The notes under the pieces: model-generated
What the model was told of the DNA's origin: nothing
The model's input: only the letters and a program-made list of their open reading frames with translations
Databases searched by the model: none
Part shown: piece after piece, positions 30,500-43,200 of the stretch
Layout of the letters: every line of letters starts with the position of its first letter
How positions within the stretch are numbered: the stretch's first letter is position 1
Position numbers and translations under genes: made by a program
Assembly (NCBI RefSeq): GCF_947179515.1
Contig: NC_067481.1
Location: forward strand, 84,747,845-84,811,844
Source of the DNA: Apodemus sylvaticus
Taxonomy: Eukaryota > Chordata > Mammalia > Rodentia > Muridae
DNA length: 64,000 nucleotides
Direction: 5' to 3'

Positions 30500-30672
30500 G
30501 CACGAGATTCCTGGATTGGAATGGAAATGCTAATTTAAAAGGTCAAGCGGAGCTGCGCCTCACGTTTTTGGCGTCCGTGTCCTCCGTGCGGGCGGAGCGA
30601 ACAAAGACCCGGCCAGAGAAGCCAGACGCCCAGATTCCTCTCGATGCGTTTCCCCAAAATAGTTCTGGAATC
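30500..30672 (+). promoter_or_regulatory. Mat2b: Putative promoter / 5' UTR of Mat2b isoform 2
   Basis: Lies directly upstream of the alternative ATG. Contains an octamer-like ATGCTAAT (30527-30534), then an A/T-rich taatttaaaag, then a CpG-containing stretch. Promoter function is inferred only from the position upstream of a conserved first exon. Confidence 0.4.
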
Positions 30673-30702
30673 ATGCCTGAAATGCCGGAGGCCATGGAAC
30701 AG
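30673..30702 (+). CDS. Mat2b: Mat2b alternative first coding exon (isoform 2)
   Basis: ATG at 30673 encodes MPEMPEAMEQ, then donor GTAAGA at 30703. Joined to the shared exon at 37759 (EEVNIPSRR) it gives the start of the known human isoform 2 (MPEMPEDMEQ...) with one substitution. The frame is open upstream back to about 30439, but this is the first in-frame ATG. The exon is not in a strong CpG island; CpG density rises only modestly at 30540-30610. Transcription start not determined. Confidence 0.85.
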
Positions 30703-31460
30703 GTAAGAGCTAGCAATTCAAGACACGGACGGTGTCGACTCGGCGTTGCTTTAAAATCGATTCAGAATCGGCCGCTACGAGCAGAAAAGGGTGTAAAGAA
30801 AATATTGCCGGTGCCATTTATTTCCTTAAGAAACGTAAGCTTGGGACACAGAATAACCTCTCGGGGGTTTCCGACCCAGGAAATCAAGCCCAGTTTAATA
30901 AATAAAACGTGAAGCAGAACGAGAGTTTCATTCTCCACGTTAAGTGCAACTGTGGTGATGGCTCTGTGTAGTGTAAGATTTAACCCGTGGTGCAAGCCCA
31001 GGCTTTTGTCTTGCGGGGCTTGAATCTGCTCCTGGGACTTTCAGTTCCAGTTTGCACTCCTTGAGCAGAGACCCACCTCCACCCCGCCATCGGAAGTCAG
31101 ACATTGCCTGTAAACAGAACCTTTTCTTATTAAGCAAGCGATGCCCAACTTTTACCCGACTTGTGTCTAACCGTATTCTTAGATATAGGCAAGCAAAAAC
31201 ATTTCCTCACTCTCAGAGCAAGGTTGCTCCGAGAATCACACTAATTGAGGAAATCTTTGAGTCTTCTTACCGAGTAGGTTTTATGATCCCCTCTAGGAAG
31301 CAAACTACGGACATCCTAACTAGAAACTTGAAATAGTCCCACTTTTAATAAGGATGAGGGATCTTGGATTTGCCCCTCCCTCGGATTTCTTCTAATTATT
31401 CTTATAATTTAGTGTTGGGATAGCTAGCCGTTTTAATAGCCATAAAACCTGGATTATTAA

Positions 31461-31532
<72 letters not shown>

Positions 31533-34500
31533 AAAAGAAAGATAGAAAGGAAGGAAGGAAGGAAGGAAGGAAGGAAGAAGAAAGAAAAAGTAGGGGGCTT
31601 CAGGCTGTCTTTGTTTTCCAAAAAATTACGTGAGGGAATAAATTCTTTAGTGGGGGGTGGGGAGGAAGAACTGTCACCTGATTCTGAGGAATACTTTTCC
31701 CAAGAGGCAGCTTAATCTTAAGTTTAAAAATAAACCAAAGGGATTCCTAAAATAAGGCCCTTGGGGAGAGAATCAGGCAGTGGTCACGTTTTGGGAGTTT
31801 TGAAATCTCTTATCGTGGGTGTCTGGATGGCAACAGACTTTTGGGTGGAAAGTGGGCGGAGAAAAAGTGCGTCCGGGATTTTTTTTTTTTTTTTCCAGTG
31901 TGAATTTCACAGGCTTGCCAGTTGCTGTACTTCGGAGCTTGTAACCTGCAGGCTACAGTTGAGAGCTGAGTCAGACCCTAGGGGCTGTTGTTTCTGATTA
32001 ACTTTTGAACAACCTGCACCGGGTTGGAAGAGTGCCCGGCGTTACGCCCTTCCCTCCTCCATCATTTTAAGTCTTTGCAGCTCCTCCTGGGCTTGGCTCC
32101 AGCAGCCTCAGGTGGCGGCGGCCCCTAAGTGAAGCGACCAAAGGGCAGGCAGGACGCCTGCTAAGTCCTCTTAAAAGTAGACTGGGCATGTTATCACAGT
32201 TGAGTTTCTCATTCTGTGGGTCTGAGAAAAACAAAAAACAAAAACGAAGAAAGGAATATTCTCTCCCACACCTTTTTATTTTTAATTAGCTAAAAATAAA
32301 CATTTTTGCAAACTTCACAGCATTTTTTTTTTTAGCATTCCAGAAAAACAGCCTCCCGAGATGTTAATGACTCAGAGCACAGCCTTATTTTTATCCTTTC
32401 TTCTGGCCTTAAAGGACCCACCACACCTTGCCTAGGTTGCTGGTCCACTCCTGTAACCCCCCAGACCTTGGACTGGAAAGCTAGAGGACCAGAAGTTGAA
32501 GGTCGTCTTTCTCTGAGCCCAAGGCCAGCCTGAGGTTCGGACTGCCTAAAACCAACCCAATCCAGCCCTAGCTCTGCGTTCAGGGGACCGCCCTTACCTT
32601 CTTGCCTCCTAACTTTACAGATGTTTTAGTCTACTTTATATAAATACACGTTCAGTTGATCCTTAAGCATTTCGCAGTCTGCAAACTTAGGCGAATCGAT
32701 TCCTTACCCCTTCACTAAGAAGGAAAAAGTAGGAGAGATTTAAAAACAACACTCTTAAACCCAAGGAAGCCCGCATCCACCGCTTGGCAGCAGCACCTGT
32801 GTTTAAACGCTCTATCTCTTTAAGAACTGGCACATGGGCTGACAGCGTCCCTTAAGGTTCCGCCCCTTGTTGAATGCGTGGCGAGAGGCGGCCAATCAAC
32901 AGGCGCGGTCAGGGCGGCGGAAGCCGGAAGCGGCAGCCGGGGTCGGCCTGGGCCTAGGGGAGGAGGGCCAAGGGCGCGGGCGCTGCGGCCCCTGGCTGTG
33001 CTGCGCTAGAGGAGGCTGCGGTCGCGACTGAGGCGGCGCAAAGACTGACTGCGGGCATGGTGGGCCGGGAGAAGGAGCTCTCCATCCACTTCGTCCCCGG
33101 CTGCTGCCAGCTGGTGGAGGTGAGGTTCGGGGCATGGAGCCCGGGGTGGCGCCTTTGAGTTTGTTTACCTCTCTCCGGGTTGGGCTACGCTTACGCCCGC
33201 TGCAGCCGGGGAAGCTCAGGGGTGGCGGCTCCTGCCGCTTGTTTCCATTTGAGTTCTGTATTCATCATCTTTGTTCTGTATTCCTGGATCTTTAAGAAGA
33301 GGGGGGAGAATGGCTTTTCGTAAATGACGGTGTTGGAGGTGTCAACTTGGTGAATTCATAGTTAGTACAGGACGCATCACTTCAGGCACTTTAGGGAGAT
33401 CAGTCCTTCCAGCTGTGCGCTCCTGTGAACCGCCCATGCCCAGGGGTAGGAAGACGGGCATCACCTCGAGTTTATTCTCTAAGATTTGTGCAGGAATTCC
33501 GATACAGGTGTTTTGGGCTCCCAGGGTTTCTGAGCTGTATTTTGCATGGTGGAAGACTGCTGACAGAAATTGTATGTCTGGTAAACGTCTCCCTGCATGT
33601 TTCCAAATCTCGTCCACGGTTCCATTTCAAGCCTCTTAGCACTTACTGACTTACAGAATGTATCCAGCACAGTCGATGAGACTTAATTCCCAAACTAATG
33701 TGTCTTGCAGATATTTAAAAAAAGAAAAAAGTCTAGGACATGGCCATTTTTTTTAATGCAAACTTTTAATTGGTGTGGGGCTGGGGTCCGCCCTGGCTAG
33801 GGTTACTGGAGATAAGGGAGCCTGATTGAGATAAGTTAGCCCCGATCCTTATCTCCACAAGATTAGGCTTTAGGCAAACCTGTAGCGAATTTTCTTAATT
33901 GGCGGTTGACTTGGGAGGGCGGAGTCCCTGGGCTTGGTGTAGTTCTGAGTTGTGGAAGAAAGCAGGCTGACGCCGCCCGCAAGCAGTTTCCCCAAGGCCT
34001 GTGTGAGCTCCTGCCTCCAGGGTCTTGTCCTAACTTCCTTCAGAGGTGAACAGAGATGTGGAGACAGTAAGCTAAATATTTTCCTGCCAGACTGTTGCTT
34101 CGATGTTTTCACACAGCAATAAGAGCCCTAACTAGAACTCACTCTGTGTTGTCCAGGCTGGCTTTGGACTTGACAGATTCCCCCTGCTTCTGCCTCAGAG
34201 AGGGCTCGGATTAAAGGTTTGAGCCACCACAACCAGCTGTTGATGGGAAATGTTTATGTTTGGGAGATATACATTCAGTATTCTCTCCAAATGACTGGGC
34301 CTTAGCTCAAGTTCGAATGTGTTTGCAATTCCAGGCTGGAGACAGCATGCGACCAACTGTGCATAAGAACATGTATTCGTGTAGGTTAAATGAGTTTGCA
34401 TGGTTCAGTGAAAGAAAAGTGGAGTGGTAAACTAGGCGTGCTAACTCATGTCTGTAATCTCTGCACTCAGGAAGTTTGTAGTGGTGGGTAGATGTGATTG

Positions 34501-35376
34501 CTTTTTAGGGTGACCTTTTTGTGGTATTGTTTTGTTTTGTTTTAAAAAACTGTCTCACTGCATATATATGGCTGGCTTCATATCCTTGGGGATCTGATTC
34601 CACCTCCAGTGGACTGGGATTAATGATGCCACCACACCCAGCAATCTTTTTCATTTAAAAAAGCAAAATGGTACAGTAGCTGTATGTGGCACCTTATATT
34701 TCAACCCCGTCACTCTAAAAGCTGAGGCAGGATGGTTTTTCTCAGGCAAGCCAAGGTTGCCTAGTGAGACCCTTGTTTCAAAAAAGCAAACCACAGCAAG
34801 AAGGTGCAGACAGCTGGGATTTGTGCACTCCTGTTGTTCTCTCAGCCCGTGCAACTGAGACTCAAGCCCGTTACCAGCTGAGAATTGGCATAGTTAATGT
34901 TAGCGAGGCAGCCTGTTACCGGTGCCTGTTAAGAACACTGCCATTGTGTACAGTGGGGAGACAGGGAGTGAGCAGCTCCCCTGAGAATTCCGTGCCTAGT
35001 AAGCATCCTGCATGTCTTGGTTCTTAACTCCCAATGGTGCTCAAGGATGGTAGAGAGGTAGAGAGTGAAAGTGTTGAAAGTGAAACTTTCTGGGTTTTTG
35101 TTGTTGTTTGTTTTTTGGGAGGAGGTTGTTGTTGATTTCAGACAGTCTGGTCTTGAATTCACTGAGATCCTCCTGCATCAGATTTTTTTTTTTTAAATTA
35201 TGCATGTTTGGTAAGTGTATAGCTGTGTACCATATGTGTCTGATGCCCAGAAGCCAAAAGAAAATTGCACCCCCCCCCCCCACACACACACAGTGGACCT
35301 GGAGTTACAGGTTGTTGTGAGCTGCCTGGTGTGGAGGCTGAGAACACACTTCCAATCTGATACAAGAACAACGTTT

Positions 35377-35409
<33 letters not shown>

Positions 35410-37090
35410 TGGTTTGGGTTTTTTTTTTTTTTTAAATGCTATGTGTGTGGGTGTTTGGCCTTGTTCACCACATGCATGCAGTACTCTGTGAGGTCCACAG
35501 AGGATGTTGACTTCTCAGGAACTGGAGTCATGCCTATTGTCGTCACCTGCCATGTAGGTGTTGGGACTCAAAGCAGGTTCTCCAGCCCCATCCATTTTCC
35601 TTATGGTGTTCCCAGGCCTCTTCATGGTATTTGTTGCACGTATAGTGTTCTGAATCTAAACTAGACTGAGCATGCTTTGACTCCTTTCGTTTCAACTGTG
35701 TGTGTATGTGTGTGTGTATGTATGTATGTATGCATACATACATTTACACATATGTTTTTTAAGACAAGAGTCTTGTTCAATGGACCCAGCGGAATTCCCT
35801 ACTTAGACCAATCTATATTCAGGTTGCTGATATCCTCCTGTTTACTGAGGTCATTCATCACTACACCTGGTTTACAGTTAAGCCTTTGTTGTTTTCTTGC
35901 CAAAGTTCAAAGAAAACATTTTGCTGGTTCAAGTCTTCATTTTCATAAATTGCTTGGCTAAGAGCCAAGTGGTGTAACAGGTACCACATGAACTTTTAGT
36001 AATTTTTTTGAAAATGTTGAAAAATATTTTGAAATTGATTGCATTAAAATCCTTAGTAGTGAAGTTTTTTGTATGTTTGTCCCTGCCCCCCCCCCCCCAA
36101 AATCCCTGTCAGCCTCTTGATTTTCAGCTTTTGTATATGCTGGAGACAGCTGATCTTCATGTCCTCCAGTGTGTATGCTTACTAAATCATGTACCTGAAA
36201 ATGTCTTTGGATATTGCCTGTGTGTGTGTGTGTGTGTGTGTGTACACTTTTTTTTCCAACTCGGAATTAGGTAACTTTAACAGGACTAGGACCTTGGGAT
36301 AAAATTTAATGAAAGTTTCATCCACAGAGCTCATTCGTCAGTTACAGGTGTCTGACTCTGCTTGCTGAAACCATTAATTTTTTTTAAAAAAGGAAAAATT
36401 GGCTTTACTTGAGAATTTGGCAGGAAAGTGTTGCTTGATTTTTGGAACTTTGCCTTGGGTATACATAAATCAAATTATTCCTCAGGCAGTAATTATGAAC
36501 TTTTTTCTATGAATGCAATGATGATTTTCCAATGGCAACCCAGGTTTTTTTTTTAACCACCTGTATCTATTAGTCAAAAGTATTTTGTGTAAGTAAATTT
36601 AGTGCTTACTGAGGGACATGTTTGTTAACTTTATTCCAAATAAACTCCTATGAAATGTTGACAGTTTCAATCCTGTCAAAATGTGACACATCATCTGAGC
36701 CTGATGTAAAACTGTTGACTATCATGTTGACTATCATATGATCACTTCATCCATCATAAAAGCAGAGTAACTTCCATTGTTAACATGAAATCTAAATCAA
36801 ATGGGGAAGTTATTGGTGATCTTAGGTTCTTTTTCTTGATTATTGAAACATTATTATTCATTTAAAGCAGTAAACATTTAATGTGCATGAGTGTTTCATC
36901 TGTGTATGTATATGTACCACATGCAAGCCTGGTACCCACAGAAGCCAGAAGAGGGTATCAGATCCTCTGAAACAGGAGTTAAGGACAGTTGTTAGCTGTC
37001 ATTTGGGTGCTGGGAATCACACCCAGGTCTTCTGGAAGAGCAACTAGTATTCTTAGCTACTAAGCGATCTCTCCTACACATATTCATATT

Positions 37091-37151
<61 letters not shown>

Positions 37152-37194
37152 TCTCCCTCCCTCCCTCTCCCCCTCCCCTTCTCTCCCTCTCTCC

Positions 37195-37265
<71 letters not shown>

Positions 37266-38700
37266 GCGTATATGGCCAGAAGAGGGCAATCAGATCTGCA
37301 GTTATAGGTAATTGTAAGCCACCCAATGTCTGTCTTCTGCAAAAGCAATGTGCTCAAACAAATCACTCTAGTCAAGGAGACTGACTAGCAGTGGGGACTG
37401 GAAGGATGACTGTGGTTAAGAGTTCTTTGTTGATTAGCAGCAGACCCAGACTCAGCTCCCAGCACCCACCTGTTGGCTCACTACAACTCCAGTTCCAGGA
37501 GTTTATACCCTCTTCTGATCTCCCCAGGCAATGTAGGTAGTACACATACACATGCATATAGGCAAAATACTCAGACACATCAAAACACAAACTCATTAAG
37601 TCATGCAGTTGTTGATGCAGTTTGATTGATTAATCAAGCTTTAAGACTGACTTTTAGGTATGTGGTATTAATTTTAAAAAGATACTTAACATTTCAGGTA
37701 TTTGCTACACAGTAATGTCTTTAAGAGAATTGTGGCTTTATCCCTTTTATACTTCTAGGAGGAAGTGAACATCCCTAGCCGGCGGGTTCTCATTACTGGC
37801 GCCACTGGGCTTCTTGGCAGAGCAGTTTACAAAGAGTTTCAGCAGAGCAACTGGCACGCCGTTGGCTGTGGCTTTCGACGAGCAAGACCAAAATTTGAAC
37901 AAGTGAACCTGTTGGATTCTGAAGCAGTTCATCACCTCATTCATGATTTTCAGGTACGGGTTTATATATTTGAAGTTGTATGTGATGTGTTCTCTTAGGA
38001 GTTGTCTGGCTTATACCAAAAGTGTGCACTTGAAAGTTGTGACCTGTTGAGCCCCCACAATGCAGAGTGTTCTCCTTCTACATGACTTGGAGTGAGTGGT
38101 GCTTGGTGTTGGCCAGAGGTCCCTGAGTGTGCTGGGCTTCTGTCCTGAGCTGTATCCTCCTCCAGTCCGCACAGCCCTGTCAGGAGGCGAGGCTTGTGTT
38201 TACCTGAGCATGCTAGGCGGTGTTCTGCCCTGAGCTGTATCCTGCTCCTGTCCTGCAAGGCCATGTCAGGAGGCGTGGCTTGTGTCAGTGTGTTGCTTCC
38301 CTCGTGATGCTTGTCGTGAAGTGTCAGGGTGCTATCTGGGGAGTGGAGGGAAAAATGGAAAGATTCCTGCTTTAATGCTAAGAAGGTATGGTCAAGGGAA
38401 CTTCAGTAGAAACCTGTTTGCCTTAATCCGAGAAAAGTTAGAGGAAAATGAAGACTTTGTTCTCCTTCCCATCAGATTTCATCTATGGTTCTAAAAGAAT
38501 GATTCTGGAAACATGAGTATTAGAAACACAGGGGAAAGTGATTGCAGGCTGCATGCCTGGAGTATAATGTATTAAGTCTGTGATGGGCCTAGGATATTGT
38601 ATTTGAAACATCCCAAATTCTGCACATTCAAGTTTGAAAATAATTCTTAGCAATCCTTGAGCAATTTTTTTGAGAAAATTGGGTGTGTGGGCTGGCTCGT

Positions 38701-38742
<42 letters not shown>

Positions 38743-40159
38743 TCTCCCTCCCTCCCTCCCTCCCTCCCTCCCTCCCTCTCCCTTTCTCCCTCCCTCCCTC
38801 TTCCTCCCCCTCCCTCCCTCTTCTTCCCGCTCCCCCTCTCCCTCTCCCTCTTTCTCTCCCTCTCCATCTCCATCTCCCTCCCTTCCCCAGTTATTTATTT
38901 TCTGTGTATGGGTGTTTTGCCTGCATGTATGTCTGTATAATACATGCATATAGTGCCTGTGGAGGTCAGAAAAGGGTGACTGATCTGATCTATTTATTCT
39001 TGTTCTATATGCATTGGTGTTTTGTCTGCACGTATGTCTCTGTGAGGGTGTTAGATCCCCTTCAACTACAGAGTTCTGAGCTGCCTTGTGGGTGTTGGGA
39101 ACTGAACCTGGATCCTCTGGACAGCCTGCTTTTAACCACTGAGCTCCCTCTCCAGCCTCTGAAACTCGAGCTATAATGGTTGTTAGTCATGTGTTCCAGC
39201 CTCCAGCACACAGACATTTAAAACACCAATCTTAGCTTTTGCTCTGTTCATCTTGCATTTTTTACAAAACAAACCTTTTCTTTAGAAGATCTCCTGCATC
39301 CCTGTTTTGATGGATCGGGCTCTTTAAATGTATCTCTTTCTCTCAAATGTGAAGACCTTGTTCTTCGACCTTACTGTTGTGTTGCGGTTAGTTGTCAATT
39401 TTACAGGAGCTAGAGTCGTCTGCAAAGAGAATAGCAGTTGGGAAATGTCTCTAACAAGCTGGTCCATGAAGCATTTTGTGATTGATTAATATGGTGATTA
39501 ATATGACTGGGTGAGCTGGGTTGCTTATGGAAGCAGGCTGAGCATGCTATGGGGAGCAAGCCCGTGGGCAGAGCTCATCCGCTGCCTTGCTACCAGTCCC
39601 TGCGCTGACGCTCTTCAGTGATCTGGGAAGCCATTTCTTCCTGAAGTTGCTTCTGATCCACAGTAATAGAAAAATAGCTCAGACACGGGGGCTTACTGCT
39701 TTTATAGTGAAATGAACATGTGCTTTCCATAAATAGCTGTTTCGTCTTAAATGAGTGGTCAAAAAAGTGTGAATTTATAAATTTAACTTGCAGCTGATAC
39801 TAATACTACTTGTCCTTTGTCATGAGTTTAGTAAATGTTAGGGTTGGGGCGTAGCATGGGGCAGAGCACTTCGCTGTCTGGTGAGGCCTGGGATGTGATG
39901 ATTAAAAAAGTCACAGTTGTCGTGTCCATGGTGACTATTTCCCACCACATTAGGATAGAGGCTTATTTTGATTACAGGGAGTTATTAATAGTTTTTTCTG
40001 CATTTTGTCTGAGGATTACTAAGTTGCTTTTACTTTGGCTAGGAATGTAGCTCAGGGGTTTACAAACCTGACTGACAGACAGGTCGTGTGCAAAGTTCTG
40101 GGATCTCTAGCACTGCCTAAAAAAACATATACAACAATATAAATTGTTCTTTCCTTTGC

Positions 40160-40204
<45 letters not shown>

Positions 40205-43200
40205 GTGTGTGTGGTGTATGTGTGTTTAAAGAAAAAAAGAAGTATGACAAATGGTAGTAGCACACATCTTTAATCTCAGCACTTTAGAGGCAGAGACAGG
40301 TGACTATCTGAGTTCCAGAACAGCTACTAGGGCTGAACAGAATCCCTATATTGAAAAACTTAAACAGACAAACAAAAAAGTAAGTGAAATAAAAGGAAAA
40401 CAAACCAATTTATTCTTAATTGAAGGCACGTTGACCCAAGGAGCCTTTTCTTCCCCTGCAGTTACTCTAAGGAAGCTATGGTTCTCTGTTCTCTCTGTTT
40501 TGGGTTAAAACTCAGTGTTTCTTTCAGCCTCACGTCATAGTGCATTGTGCTGCAGAGAGAAGACCAGATGTTGTTGAGAGTCAGCCAGATGCTGCTTCCC
40601 AGCTGAATGTGGGTGCCTCTGGGAATTTAGCAAAGGAGGCAGGTAATGCTGATTATCACTCAATTGTGTTTTCAAGCCATACTTATTTTATGTCCATGCA
40701 TTCATATGATGTAATATGTCTGTGCACCATATGCATGCCTGGTATCCTTGAGGCCCAGAAGGGCTTCAGATCCCCTGGAACTGGAGTTGCAGGGGTTCTG
40801 CACATCCATGTGGGTTCTAGGAACCAAACCCAGGTCCTCTTGTGGAGCAGCCAGTGCTTTTTTTTTTTTTAATGTTAATCTATTTATTTTATGTATGTGA
40901 GTACACTGTTGCTCTCTTCAGACACAGCGGAAGAGGGCATTGGGTCCCATTACAGATGGTAGTGAGCCACCATGTGGTTGCAGGACTCAGGACCTCTGGA
41001 TGAGCAGTCAGTGCACTTGACCACTAAGCCATCTCTCCAGCCCTGCAGCCAGTGCTTATAGGTGCCGAACCATCTCCCCAGCCTCCTTCAGTGGGTTTTT
41101 CTTTTCAAGTTGAAAGTTCTGCAGCCATGTTACATCTCAGAGAAAACAAAGCAAAACATGAGACACACAAAACATTCTATAAATTCCACACAAAAGTAAT
41201 GCAATGTATTTATCTTCTCTTTCCTTAGCTGCAATTGGAGCATTTCTCATCTATATTAGCTCAGATTATGTGTTTGATGGCACAAATCCCCCTTACACAG
41301 AAGAAGATATACCAAGTCCCCTGAATCTGTATGGAAAGACAAAATTAGATGGAGAAAAGGCGGTTCTGGAGAATAATTTAGGTAAGATCCAATGTCCTTG
41401 GCTCTGATAGTTTTTAAGACTGTTATTCGTGAGGAGATATGTTCTTAATTTATTAAAAATATACAGAATTGGTGTGTATGTTGGGAGGTTGCGTTTTACA
41501 TTCCTGAACCCCAGCACTCAGAAGCTGAGGCAGGAGAGGCTTTTGTGTTTTAGGATACCCTGGGCTATGTAGTGAGTCCCTGTTCTCTCTCCTAATTAAA
41601 GAAAGAAGAGAGAAAACAGTGACTATGGGTTACTAGGAATTAGACCATGTGGGCAGGTGAGAGGTCAGTAGATAAAGGCGAGTAGTGTCACAAGCTGACG
41701 ACATGAGTGGATTCCCAAGATCCACGTGGTGGAAGGCAAGAACCAGCTCCCTGCAAGATGTCCTCTGATCTTCACACAAATATACACACATACACACACA
41801 CACATATAAACAAATGGAATATTATTTTTGAGGTATTCTATACTTTTTCTTTTTTCCCCGTTTGTTTATGCTTATGCATGTATATATAAAAATAACTTAT
41901 TTAAAAATAATAAATTTAAAACTGGGAGCATGAAATCTCTCCCAAGTGATGATTCCTCAAGAAGACAAGCACAAAATGAAGGTTCTGAGAGCAGGCTGGG
42001 TCGTACTTGGGCTGCTGGGAAGGGGTGGGGCGCAGCCGCCAGGGTGCACATGTTTCTCACGATCCAGGGCCACATCTTTACTGGGCGCCAAGGAGTCAGA
42101 ACCCTGTTCGAACTGACATCCATTGTGGAGGGCACCCTCAAGCTGCCGCCGGAAGAGCAGCAGCTGTACAGGACGACCAGCTCCTTGATGACGGAAAAAC
42201 TCTATAGAGGAGTGTGGCTTCACTAGTAAGACACACAGCCACAGGCCCCAGCCACAGTGGCCTGGCCTTCAGAGCAGATGACAGCTTTGAAGCTGCGCAT
42301 ACAGCCCTTCTCCAGCCCTCCAGAGCTTCCAGAAGAGATGAAGCCACAGGATTGTGGAGGCAGTGCCAATGAACAAGCTGTGCAGTGAGGGCCCCGGGCC
42401 CACCCACTAGAGACCGGGTCCCCCAATAAAAAATGATTTGGCTGTTAAAAAAAAAGGTTCTTAAGATAGGTGAAAGGTGTTTTTTGTTGTTTTGTTTGGT
42501 GGGAGTTTTGAGTTTTTTAAAGTGTTTCTGTTTTGATCTGTACTCTGACTTGCTTCTCATAAGTGGTACGGTTCTGCCATGGCTTCTTCCTGTCTGTGGA
42601 AGTATCATTCTCAACTTAATTTTTATCAGTGGCAGCATCATGCTCAACATCCTGACCCATGTGGAAATTGATGCCTTATATCATAGACTACCCTTGACCA
42701 CCTACCACCAGTTTGTGATGCCCTTGTTATGGGCATTTTAATTTGTCAGGGTCTTGGATTTTGTAATGTTCCGACTCAGTGGTAGTACTTGCTGGGCGTG
42801 CATAGGGCCCAGAGTTAAATTTGCAGTATGGCCAGACAAAGTACATTATAAAAGAACCAGCAGCCCTGTAGAAGTCTCCTTAGCACCAGCCTCTCCTCTT
42901 GCTTTGCTTTATAACAATGCGCCGAATAAATCATTTATAAAGGACTGGAATTTACTTCTTCCAGTTGTGGAGGCTGTGAAATGCATCATCCAACAGCCAG
43001 CCGGTGTGGTAAAGGCCTCGTCTCTGCTTGGCCTCAAAGAACCTAACCAGATGGCTCGCCTCCCATTAAGCTCTTTCATAGTGGTGTCTTCATGACCTAA
43101 ACATTTCTCCAGTGCACCTCCTCACACCAACACCCGCTCCCCCACACACCACCACGCGCCCCTGCCATGCCCAGACACTGTTGGACTAGGAATTAAATTT

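Noticed and set aside
30439..30912. 157-codon frame containing the Mat2b isoform-2 start
   Set aside because: The part upstream of 30673 has no ATG in frame (it begins at TTG), and the part after 30702 is intron; only 30673-30702 is supported as coding.
37074..37326. Arg/Glu and Cys/Val repeat proteins on the minus strand
   Set aside because: Translation of the CT/CA compound microsatellite. The similar frames at 7050-7370 have the same cause.
38657..39176. 168-aa open frame rich in Leu/Ser/Pro and its overlapping frames
   Set aside because: Produced by the (CT)n/(CCCT)n tract running into antisense B3 SINEs within a Mat2b intron.
42138..42650. 170-aa frame on the minus strand
   Set aside because: Mostly the antisense of the Elob pseudogene; no independent support.
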